Shown one piece after another: positions 1-5,737 of a stretch of DNA of 6,046 nt. How positions within the stretch are numbered: the stretch's first letter is position 1; every line of letters begins with the position of its first letter. The stretch covers positions 1 to 6,046 of the forward strand of contig JAQVOZ010000091.1 in the NCBI GenBank assembly GCA_028702365.1. Direction: 5' to 3'. A model generated the notes under the pieces. The model was not told the origin of the DNA. It made no database searches and saw only the letters and a list, made by a program, of their open reading frames with translations. The stretch comes from Candidatus Omnitrophota bacterium. GTDB lineage: Bacteria; Omnitrophota; Gorgyraeia; Duberdicusellales; 4484-171. A program made the position numbers and the translations under genes.

Positions 1-247
1 CTAATCCGCCATAATTAGTCATGTTTACGGAGGGAAGCGAAGACAAAACTTCCGACACATCTTTTGCTCCGGATTCTTCAATATCTTTTTGAGTTATAAC
101 CTCAACCTTCCTGTCAGTTTCTTCAATGCTTTCCTCAATTCGTGAAGGCGTTATAACAAGGCTTCCTAAATCAACGGGCTTTTTAGCGTAGCAGAAATTT
201 GAAGCTAACAAAAATACAATCCACGAAAGACTTAATACTTTTTTCAT
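1..247 (-). CDS. btuB: TonB-dependent outer-membrane cobalamin receptor BtuB-like, N-terminal 82 codons (partial)
   Basis: Seen: an open frame starts at ATG 247-245, preceded by a strong GAGGAGG ribosome binding site at 252-258, and runs off the left edge. The translation opens with a typical signal peptide (MKK, then a hydrophobic stretch, ending FCYA at about residue 21). A TonB-box-like segment follows (LGSLVITPSR, about residues 27-36), and then the start of a plug domain (VEVITQKDIEESGAKDVSEV, then LSSLPSVNMTNYGGL). Known: BtuB begins in the same way (LVVTANR, then VVTRQDI, then DVLRRLPGVDITQNGG), and the plug occludes the barrel until TonB energises import. The cobalamin riboswitch directly upstream and the BtuFCD genes in the same block make a corrinoid substrate much more likely than a siderophore. 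The barrel is outside the window, so its integrity cannot be judged. Expression is probably repressed by cobalamin through the riboswitch. Confidence 0.88.
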   Translation of the reverse strand, partial: MKKVLSLSWIVFLLASNFCYAKKPVDLGSLVITPSRIEESIEETDRKVEVITQKDIEESGAKDVSEVLSSLPSVNMTNYGGL

Positions 248-251
248 TTTT

Positions 252-267
252 CCTCCTCTTTCGAGAG
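252..267 (-). promoter_or_regulatory. Shine-Dalgarno site of btuB with a possible sequestering hairpin
   Basis: The receptor's ribosome binding site, GAGGAGG, sits at 258-252, four bases before ATG 247. Just upstream, CTCT (267-264 on the minus strand) can pair with AGAG (259-256) around a CGAA loop, so the stem reaches into the start of the site. The stem is only four pairs and there is no run of U after it. If this is the expression platform, control would act on translation initiation rather than by a terminator. The site itself is clear; its role as the switching element is inference. Confidence 0.45.
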
Positions 268-276
268 TACTTTCCG

Positions 277-375
277 AAGCAGGCGATCGACCGGACTCAC
301 TTTAGCGCTTCACGCTAAAATATTACCGTTGCGAGACAGTGCTTGGAATCTCACCAAGACTTCCTCCACCTGCCT
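277..375 (-). promoter_or_regulatory. Cobalamin riboswitch aptamer upstream of btuB
   Basis: Reading the minus strand from 375 down, the elements of a B12 aptamer appear in order. The 5' closing strand AGGCAGGTG (375-367) can pair with CGCCTGCTT (285-277), nine pairs including two G-U. The conserved GGAAG (364-360) is followed by a P3 hairpin, CTTGG with CCAAG (358-354 with 346-342), which encloses the GGTGAGATTCC motif (355-345). The core CTGTCTCGCAACGGTAA follows at 339-323. Next is a hairpin, TTTAGCG with CGCTAAA (319-313 with 307-301). Last is a B12-box-like AGTCCGGTCGATCGCCTGC (297-279). The E. coli btuB leader has the same order (GGGAA, a P3 hairpin, CGCAGCGGTAA, AGCCCGAAGACCTGCC). The segment between core and B12 box is short, without the large peripheral arms of many adenosylcobalamin-type switches. 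About 53 bases lie inside the upstream coding sequence. It most likely controls btuB, 30 bases downstream. Confidence 0.9.
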
Positions 376-1063
376 GGAACTTCTCAACAACCCTGTATTT
401 TTTAATATCAAGGAACCAATGCCGCCAGAAACCTTCTTTTAGAATTGGTTCGCTTTCCAATATTTCTATTTTATTTTTGAATATCGGCCCATCTATCACA
501 AAGCTGTGGAATTCTCCATTTTCTCCACAGGGGCAAATTTTTCTTTTTTCAAACTCACATACTAAGTTTTCATCTATAATTCTTCCGATAAAATCCCGGC
601 CCCCTATATCATCCTTGGCGCTTACGATTATTGACTTAAATCCGAGATTGATAAATTCTCTTACAAGGCTTGCTGCCGGATTATTCCAGAGAGGCTCGAT
701 AGGCGTAATTGACAAGTCACGGCATACACGCTCTACCCAGCTAAAGTGGTCAAGCAAATAGATATCCCCAAAAACCATTTTATTTATCCCTTTAGCTTTA
801 AGCTCATTTACCGCTTCCTTAAATTCCTCTTCATACTTCTTCATATCCGCAGTAACTTCCTTTTGAATGAGCGTAATTCCCAGGCACTTAGCAGCCTGCA
901 GCTCTATAAGGCGTGATTCTATCCCGTGGAAACAGCAGCGTTTATGCTCGCACGATATAAAATTAAGCAGATATTTAATTTTAATTCCCTTCTGCATCGC
1001 GCGGAACAATGCAAGACAGCTGTCTTTACCTGCGCTCCACGACATTATTGCGCTATTTTCCAT
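323..1063 (-). CDS. PP-loop ATPase of the Dph6-like (ATP_bind_4) family, substrate unknown
   Basis: Seen: 246 residues. The N-terminal PP-loop is SAGKDS (10-15), followed by FGDI (98-101), PLW (124-126) and the family signature CPCGENGEFHSFV with DGPIF (177-195). Known: this fold binds ATP and adenylates a carboxylate or similar group. The eukaryotic and archaeal relative Dph6 amidates diphthine on elongation factor 2. Bacteria lack diphthamide, so a different substrate is expected; placement among B12 genes suggests corrinoid or lower-ligand chemistry, but that is inference. The start at 1063 is supported by AGGAG seven bases upstream and an 11-base overlap with cobS. Two oddities stand out. 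A Cys/His cluster (CEHKRCCFHG, 38-47) lies near the active site. The last 17 or so residues (230-246) are encoded by riboswitch sequence and look unlike protein-conserved sequence, so the functional domain probably ends near residue 228. Confidence 0.87.
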   Translation of the reverse strand: MENSAIMSWSAGKDSCLALFRAMQKGIKIKYLLNFISCEHKRCCFHGIESRLIELQAAKCLGITLIQKEVTADMKKYEEEFKEAVNELKAKGINKMVFGDIYLLDHFSWVERVCRDLSITPIEPLWNNPAASLVREFINLGFKSIIVSAKDDIGGRDFIGRIIDENLVCEFEKRKICPCGENGEFHSFVIDGPIFKNKIEILESEPILKEGFWRHWFLDIKKYRVVEKFQAGGGSLGEIPSTVSQR

Positions 1064-1811
1064 AAAATACTCCTGCCCTCACCAGAATGGCAATCAAAAA
1101 TAACACTGCAACCTCAATTAGTTCGCAGCAAGCCCCTAAACTATCGCCCGTAATACCTTCGATTTTTTTTACCATGAATTTACCGAATAAAAAAGCAACC
1201 AACATAGCCAAAACCATAATTGACAATCCGTCTATTCCAAAAAATATGACTGTACAGCTTAAAGAAAAAGCCGTTGCCGTAATTAATATTTTTAGATTAA
1301 TTCCTTCGCTAAAAATTTTAGCCTTGCCAACTTCGCGTGCATAAGGAAACATAAAAAGCAAAAATACCAAAGACCACCTGCCAAGAACACACATTAAAAT
1401 AAGCGCACCTGTTTTATATATCGAATCTATAGAAGAAAGAAAAGAAATCTTAAGGAGCAATACGCAGATAATGCTTAAAACCCCCATAACTCCCGAGTGT
1501 GAATCGCGCATGATAGCCAGCATGGCTTCTTTGGGCTTGCTGCTAGCTATCGCATCGAAAGTGTCGGAGAGCCCGTCAAGATGTATGCCTGCGGTAATTA
1601 GAACCAGCGCCACAACCAAAACAATGTTAATTATAAAATTACTAAAGCCCAGATATAATAATAAATTATTTACTAAGATAAGCAGACTTGCGATGAAAAA
1701 ACCGACTACCGGGAAAAACACCATTGAAGTAATAAGTTTTGTTTCCGTGAAATTTTTAACTTTTATCGGAATAACCGTCAAAAACTGTAAAGCCAGCAAC
1801 AAGCTTGTCAT
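1053..1811 (-). CDS. cobS: Adenosylcobinamide-GDP ribazoletransferase (cobalamin synthase) CobS
   Basis: CobS joins adenosylcobinamide-GDP to alpha-ribazole (or its 5'-phosphate) in the inner membrane, the assembly step of the nucleotide loop. The 252-residue product is close to the usual length of about 250. It is strongly hydrophobic with several membrane segments. It shows the family landmarks: an N-terminal LLLALQFLTVIPI (4-16), FFPVVG (32-37), the acidic HLDGLSDTFDA (77-87, likely Mg/GDP-contacting aspartates) and IMRDSHSGVMG (100-110). The start ATG at 1811 forms an ATGA overlap with the cobT stop, and AGAGG lies eight bases upstream, so translation is probably coupled to the end of cobT. 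If the cobT frameshift is real, ribosomes would stop at 2251, about 440 bases before this start, and cobS expression could suffer. The stop lies inside the next gene. Confidence 0.95.
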   Translation of the reverse strand: MTSLLLALQFLTVIPIKVKNFTETKLITSMVFFPVVGFFIASLLILVNNLLLYLGFSNFIINIVLVVALVLITAGIHLDGLSDTFDAIASSKPKEAMLAIMRDSHSGVMGVLSIICVLLLKISFLSSIDSIYKTGALILMCVLGRWSLVFLLFMFPYAREVGKAKIFSEGINLKILITATAFSLSCTVIFFGIDGLSIMVLAMLVAFLFGKFMVKKIEGITGDSLGACCELIEVAVLFLIAILVRAGVFYGK

Positions 1812-2250
1812 TGTTTTGACCTCTCAGATACGTGGGCAGCATTAAAGGTTGCCATTTCAGTTAATATTTTTATAGAAGCCTCAACTAAATTTATGCCTAA
1901 AGCAGCTCCTGTTCCTTCGCCTAATCTTAAATTCAAATCAAATAAAGGTTTAAGGCCTATGTAGTCCAGAATGATTTTATGACCTTTCTCAACTGAGGAG
2001 TGGCTCGCAATCATATAATCTTTTATTCTCGGAGCAAGCGAAAATGCAATTAATGCTGCAGCCGCGCTAATAAATCCATCTATTACAACAGGCACTCTTT
2101 TTGCGCCTGCCGCAAGCATTATTCCGGCAAGGCCTCCTATTTCAAAGCCTCCCACTTTCGCCAGGACATCTATCGCATCTCGACAGTCTGGTTTATTAAC
2201 CCGCAAAGCTTTTTCTATAACCTTGATTTTATTTTCAAGCCCTTTCTCAT
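1808..2250 (-). CDS. cobT: CobT C-terminal fragment in the shifted frame
   Basis: This stretch encodes the C-terminal third of CobT, including GGFEIGGLAGIMLAAG, the DGFISAAAAL segment and the catalytic LGEGTGA motif. The only plausible initiation codon here is TTG at 2206-2204, which corresponds to an internal leucine of intact CobT and has no convincing ribosome binding site. Independent translation is therefore doubtful; it is the downstream half of one broken gene rather than a gene of its own. Confidence 0.6.
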
Positions 2251-2868
2251 CTATGCCTGTTCCTTTCCGGTAATAAGTTCAACTGGTTTTTTAGTGAAAA
2301 CGGCAGTAATTGCGCTTGAGGCGGTAGTATTGCCTATACCCATTTCGCCTGTTCCTATAATATCTACGCCCTTGGTGTATTCTTGTTCAAAAATATCGAT
2401 ACCGGCGCTGATAGATTTTATTGCTTCGCTTCTTTCCATCGCCGGGCCTTTTGCAAAATTTTTAGTTCCGTAATTTATTTTTTTAATTACCAAATTCCTG
2501 TGCGGCTTTAAATCGCAAACTACCCCCAAATCAGCAATAACAACCCTCGCGCCTATGTGGCGCGCCAAAACATTTATCGCAGCGCCCCCTGCCAAAAAGT
2601 TATAGACCATCTGGGCAGTAACTTCTTTGGGGAATGCGCTGACGCCCTCCTCTGTAACACCATGATCGGAAGCTAAAGTAAAAATAACTTTACTTTTTAG
2701 CGAAGGATTTTCGCTAGCTGTGATACCTGATATAAGCCTTGCCAGGCCTTCCAGCCTGCCTAAGCTTTCCCTGGGCTTTGTAAGATTATCCAGCCGCTCT
2801 TTGACTTTTGCCATAAGCCCGGAATCCAAATCTTTAATATTTTTTATAATTTTGTCTATTTTTTCCAT
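2251..2868 (-). CDS. cobT: CobT N-terminal fragment as encoded (205 aa)
   Basis: This is what would be translated if the frameshift is real. It contains the phosphoribosyltransferase N-terminal and central parts up to GEMGIGNTT, then stops after the shifted ITGKEQA. It lacks the catalytic glutamate of the C-terminal third and would probably be inactive alone. Its start, ATG 2868, has a good GGAGG site inside the last codons of cobU. Confidence 0.75.
   Translation of the reverse strand: MEKIDKIIKNIKDLDSGLMAKVKERLDNLTKPRESLGRLEGLARLISGITASENPSLKSKVIFTLASDHGVTEEGVSAFPKEVTAQMVYNFLAGGAAINVLARHIGARVVIADLGVVCDLKPHRNLVIKKINYGTKNFAKGPAMERSEAIKSISAGIDIFEQEYTKGVDIIGTGEMGIGNTTASSAITAVFTKKPVELITGKEQA
2256..2268 (-). 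other. Frameshift site in cobT
   Basis: The minus strand reads GGAAAGGAACAGG here. Adding one G to the GG at 2263-2262 (GGAAAGGGAACAGG) restores the family sequence ITGKGTGID and the full open frame. It is not a good minus-one slippery heptamer: the P-site lysine codon could re-pair (AAG to AAA), but the A-site GAA to GGA re-pairing is poor. Confidence 0.85.
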
Positions 2869-3390
2869 TTATTTTAACCTCCAGGGGAGTCCTGAAACCA
2901 TAAAAAATACATTATCGGCATTCTTTGCAACTGCCTGGTTAACCTTGCCGGCAATATCGCGGAAACCCCTCCCAAGTTTAGTCTGCGGCACAATCCCCAA
3001 ACCCACTTCATTGGAAACAATAATTGCCTTTATGTTTATTTTTTTAAGTATTGTTGAAATCTTGTTTATTTCGTCAAGAATCTTTTCTTCCTTGAATTTT
3101 TTTAGCATAAGATTCGATACAAGAAGCGTCAGGCAATCTATAATTATCACATCAAAACCGGATGAGATTTTTTTAAGCAGCCCCGAAAGATTAAGAGCTT
3201 CTTCGAATGTTTTAAAATTGCTTGGCCGGGTGAGCCTATGAAGCAAAATGCGTTTTTTCATTTCGCAGTCGCGCGCTTGTCCGGTTGCGATAAAAGCAAC
3301 TTTGTTTTTTTTTGATTTTTTGGCTAACTTCAATGCAAAACTGCTTTTGCCGCTTCTTGCTCCGCCTAAAATAAAAATAATTTTGCCCAT
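2869..3390 (-). CDS. cobU: Adenosylcobinamide kinase / adenosylcobinamide-phosphate guanylyltransferase CobU
   Basis: CobU phosphorylates adenosylcobinamide and then transfers GMP from GTP to make adenosylcobinamide-GDP, the substrate of CobS. The 173-residue product has the usual length. The P-loop is GGARSGKSS (9-17). FIATGQARDCEMKKRI (33-48) leads to His51 before RLTRP, which aligns with the histidine guanylylated in Salmonella CobU (His46). CLTLLVSNL (86-94) is the Walker B-like segment. NEVGLGIVP (127-135) and RGFRDIAGKVNQAVAKNAD (141-159) are strongly family-specific. Keeping kinase residues suggests use of salvaged cobinamide as well as the phosphate. The gene starts two bases after the cobC stop with no clear Shine-Dalgarno site, so coupling to cobC is likely. 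Its stop abuts the cobT start. Confidence 0.95.
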   Translation of the reverse strand: MGKIIFILGGARSGKSSFALKLAKKSKKNKVAFIATGQARDCEMKKRILLHRLTRPSNFKTFEEALNLSGLLKKISSGFDVIIIDCLTLLVSNLMLKKFKEEKILDEINKISTILKKINIKAIIVSNEVGLGIVPQTKLGRGFRDIAGKVNQAVAKNADNVFFMVSGLPWRLK

Positions 3391-3392
3391 AT

Positions 3393-3989
3393 TTATTTAT
3401 AATGGCTTATATCGTTTAACTTTAAAATCTTTGGTTTATTTTTATTGAATTCTATAATACTTATACTCGCAAGGCCGGGCATTACCTTCCACAAATTCTT
3501 TGATTTTATAATTTTTCCAACCATCAGCATTATCGGGCCTCCGTGCGTCACTAGCGCGACAGACTTGCCGGGATTTGCGGAAATAATTTCTTTTAACGCA
3601 TTAAAAACGCGCGCTTTAAAGTTAGCTAAAGGCTCTGCTTTTGGAATATTAAAACGCTGCGGGCTTTTAAGCCATTTTCTATAAGCTAGCGGGTACTTTT
3701 TCAAAGCTTGCGAGTATGTTAATCCTTCAAAAACCCCAAAATTCATTTCCTGCAAGCTTGCAAGTACTTTCTTTTTCCTGTTACCAAAGACAATCTTAGA
3801 AAAATCAAGCGCTCTCTTTGAAGGGCTTACAAAAATTCTGTCAATTGTATCTTTAGCCATTCTTTCTTTAAGGCATTTCGCCTGATACCTGCCGTAAGAA
3901 GTAAGCCCGCTTTCAGTTACACCGACATATCTCCTTTGCCTGTTAGCCCTGGTTTCGCCGTGCCTTATAAGTATTATTCTTGTTTGCAT
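3393..3989 (-). CDS. cobC: Histidine phosphatase, probable alpha-ribazole phosphatase CobC
   Basis: This is a 198-residue member of the histidine phosphatase (phosphoglycerate mutase-like) superfamily. It has the nucleophile motif LIRHGET (7-13, His10 phosphorylated during catalysis), an arginine in SPSKRA (55-60), the acid/base candidate Glu81 in EMNFGVFEGLTY, and the second catalytic histidine in VTHGGP (147-152). CobC removes the 5'-phosphate from alpha-ribazole phosphate or adenosylcobalamin phosphate. The fold alone cannot separate CobC from other small phosphatases (phosphoserine phosphatase, phosphoglycerate mutase); the position between btuD and cobU, in a block that otherwise lacks this activity, is the main reason for the call. 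The start at 3989 overlaps btuD by 16 bases, and only a weak GGGA precedes it. Confidence 0.82.
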   Translation of the reverse strand: MQTRIILIRHGETRANRQRRYVGVTESGLTSYGRYQAKCLKERMAKDTIDRIFVSPSKRALDFSKIVFGNRKKKVLASLQEMNFGVFEGLTYSQALKKYPLAYRKWLKSPQRFNIPKAEPLANFKARVFNALKEIISANPGKSVALVTHGGPIMLMVGKIIKSKNLWKVMPGLASISIIEFNKNKPKILKLNDISHYK

Positions 3990-4777
3990 TTTTTGTTTCC
4001 CGGGATCAGAAGAACATGCGGTCGCAAGGTTATCGGGTTATCTTTTACTACCACGACTGTTTTATATAAGCTTTCAATATTTTGGTATGTGAGCACCTGC
4101 GCCGGTGTTCCCTGTTCAAATATTCCCCCTTCGTTAAGCAGGATTATTTTTTTACAATATTCTCCTGCGAGATTTAAATCATGCAGCACAATAACTATTG
4201 AAAGATTATTTTTTTGGTTTAATTCAGCCAATAAATCAAGGGTTTGAACCTGATGACCGATATCAAGGTGCGAAGTAGGTTCATCCAGAAACAAAAGAAG
4301 AGGTTCCTGGGCGAGCGCCTTTGCGATAATCACGCGCTGGAGTTCGCCTGCACTAAGTTCATCTATCCTCCTGTTTTTTAAATGCAGCGCATCCGTAAGG
4401 CTTAAAGCGCGCTCGGCAATTGAAAAATCTTTTTTTCCCTCTGCCTTAAGGCGCGAAAGATGAGGGATTCTTCCCATAAGCACAATTTCCCATACAGTAA
4501 AAGAAAAATTAATCAGGGTCAACTGCGGTATAAAAGCTATTTTTCTGGCAACTTCTCTAGAGTTTATCTTTCTTAGATCCTCACCTTCAAGGATTATTTT
4601 CCCTTTTGTTGGCAGAATCGCCCGGCTCATCAGTCTAAGCAGCGTAGATTTACCGCCGCCGTTTGGCCCGATTATCCCCAAAAAATCTCCTTGGTTTATT
4701 TCCAAAGAAACATTATTTATGACAGGTTTATTGCTGTAGCCGCCGAAAATTTTATCTGCCTTTAACAGGACGCCCAT
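3974..4777 (-). CDS. btuD: Cobalamin ABC transporter ATPase BtuD
   Basis: This is the ATP-hydrolysing subunit on the cytoplasmic face of the importer. The 267 residues contain all the ABC motifs in order: Walker A GPNGGGKST (37-45), Q-loop Gln85 (FIPQ), signature LSAGE (141-145, a mild variant of LSGGE), Walker B LLLFLDEP with D165 and E166, and the H-loop histidine H199 in VLHDLN. The sequence style (FGGY near the start, HDLN, FEQGTPAQVL near the end) is that of the FecE/BtuD group, which also serves siderophores and haem; the neighbours set the substrate as corrinoid. The ATG directly follows the btuC stop (TAA-ATG), with GAGG eight bases upstream. The last codons overlap the phosphatase gene. 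Confidence 0.92.
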   Translation of the reverse strand: MGVLLKADKIFGGYSNKPVINNVSLEINQGDFLGIIGPNGGGKSTLLRLMSRAILPTKGKIILEGEDLRKINSREVARKIAFIPQLTLINFSFTVWEIVLMGRIPHLSRLKAEGKKDFSIAERALSLTDALHLKNRRIDELSAGELQRVIIAKALAQEPLLLFLDEPTSHLDIGHQVQTLDLLAELNQKNNLSIVIVLHDLNLAGEYCKKIILLNEGGIFEQGTPAQVLTYQNIESLYKTVVVVKDNPITLRPHVLLIPGNKKCKQE

Positions 4778-5737
4778 TTATCTGGCCTCGCTTTTTTTCA
4801 AAAGAATAATAAATATCGGAGCACCTACTATTGCGGTAATTACTCCTATTGGTATTTCGGAAGGGCTAAAGAGAGTGCGCGCAAATGAATCGCACAAAAG
4901 CATGAATGCCGACGATAGTATACATGAAACAGGAATCAGAAATTTATGGTTTGGCCCGATAACAAGCCTGCTTATATGGGGAATTATCAGGCCAACAAAG
5001 CCGATTATCCCGCAAACAGAAATTATTGCTGCGGTAATCAGCGAAACCAGAAAAAGAAGTATTTTTTTTACCAGCTCCACGTTTACGCCAAGGTGGATGG
5101 CCTCCTCCTCCCCTATGCTTATTGCGTTCAGGTCTTGCGAAAACAGATAAACGGTAAATATGCCAAGCGCCACAATTACGCTTACGATAAGAAGTAATTT
5201 GTAATCAAAAACTTCAAGGTTACCCCATAACCACCAGGATATACCATGTAGAGTTTGCCTTTCTGATGTTGAAAGTAAAAATAAAATAATTGCGGAAAAA
5301 GCTATCGAAACAATAACACCGGAAAGAATAAGAGACTGCACTCCTATTTTTCCGCGTTCTCTGCTTATAGAATAAACCAGCAAGGTACTTAATATTGCTC
5401 CGATAAATGCAGCGAAAGGAATATAGGTAACTGCCACGCCTAACGTAAGCGCAATCACTGCCCCGAGGCCTGCTCCGCTTGAAGTGCCTAAAAGATAGGG
5501 TTCTGCGAGCGGGTTTCGCAGTATTGCCTGGAGCACTATTCCACAGATAGATAATCCGCTGGCTGCAACGATTGCAAGGATTACACGCACAAACCTGAGG
5601 TTAAGTATCTGGCGGTTTTCTTTGCTGAAAAGCTCGGAAAAACTTAAATTAACCGATCCTTTCAATATCCCTAAGATGACCGCTAAAACTAAAATAGCCG
5701 ACAATAATATTATTTTTCTTTTTAGTATTTTATCCAT
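4778..5737 (-). CDS. btuC: Cobalamin ABC transporter permease BtuC (FecCD family)
   Basis: This is the membrane subunit of the importer. The 319-residue protein is hydrophobic throughout, as expected for the FecCD fold of about ten membrane helices. Family landmarks are RNPLAEPYLLGTSSGAGLGA (74-93), GISWWLWGN in the middle, GFVGLIIPHISR (246-257, at the likely ATPase-coupling loop) and EIPIGVITAIVGAPIF near the C-terminus. These features are shared with siderophore permeases, so the substrate call rests on context. The start at 5737 overlaps the btuF stop by eight bases. No Shine-Dalgarno site is visible, so initiation probably depends on translation of btuF. Confidence 0.92.
   Translation of the reverse strand: MDKILKRKIILLSAILVLAVILGILKGSVNLSFSELFSKENRQILNLRFVRVILAIVAASGLSICGIVLQAILRNPLAEPYLLGTSSGAGLGAVIALTLGVAVTYIPFAAFIGAILSTLLVYSISRERGKIGVQSLILSGVIVSIAFSAIILFLLSTSERQTLHGISWWLWGNLEVFDYKLLLIVSVIVALGIFTVYLFSQDLNAISIGEEEAIHLGVNVELVKKILLFLVSLITAAIISVCGIIGFVGLIIPHISRLVIGPNHKFLIPVSCILSSAFMLLCDSFARTLFSPSEIPIGVITAIVGAPIFIILLKKSEAR

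Larger units (their letters stand above)
1808..2868 (-). pseudogene. cobT: Nicotinate-nucleotide:dimethylbenzimidazole phosphoribosyltransferase CobT, interrupted by a one-base frameshift
   Basis: CobT transfers phosphoribose from nicotinate mononucleotide to a lower-ligand base, giving alpha-ribazole phosphate. Two frames together give a nearly standard protein of 353 residues if one base is restored. The first frame (2868-2251) has LTKPRESLGRLE (29-40), DHGVTEEGVSAFP (68-80), FLAGGAAINVLAR (91-103) and GEMGIGNTT (174-182, with E175). It ends at TAG after ITGKEQA. Shifting frame by one base near 2262 gives ITGKGTGIDEKGLENK and continues into GFEIGGLAGIMLAAG and LGEGTGAALG. That last glutamate falls at about residue 318 of the restored protein, matching the catalytic Glu317 of Salmonella CobT. 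No other damage is visible. The start follows GGAGG with a nine-base spacer and abuts the cobU stop. The break could be a recent real mutation, a sequencing or assembly error (GGG read as GG), or recoding; the first two are likelier. Confidence 0.9.

Noticed and set aside
301..319. Hairpin TTTAGCG/CGCTAAA as a transcription terminator of the upstream operon
   Set aside because: No T-run follows it on the minus strand, and its place between the aptamer core and the B12 box identifies it as part of the riboswitch.
384..426. Possible promoter upstream of the riboswitch (TTGGTT, 16 bases, TACAGG; or TTGATA with no matching -10)
   Set aside because: Each hexamer matches the consensus at only about half its positions and the region is coding; this is too weak to annotate.
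2256..2268. Programmed minus-one frameshift in cobT
   Set aside because: The site lacks a proper X-XXY-YYZ slippery heptamer and cobT is not known to be recoded; a one-base deletion or sequence error explains it more simply.
3751..3762. Perfect 12-base palindrome TGCAAGCTTGCA
   Set aside because: It lies inside the coding sequence of cobC (LASLQ region), has no partner copies that I noticed and no promoter nearby, so it is probably chance.
339..5197. Numerous plus-strand open frames of 66 to 173 codons
   Set aside because: They all lie antisense to minus-strand genes with clear family motifs, show no recognisable domains and have no consistent ribosome binding sites; they are shadows.
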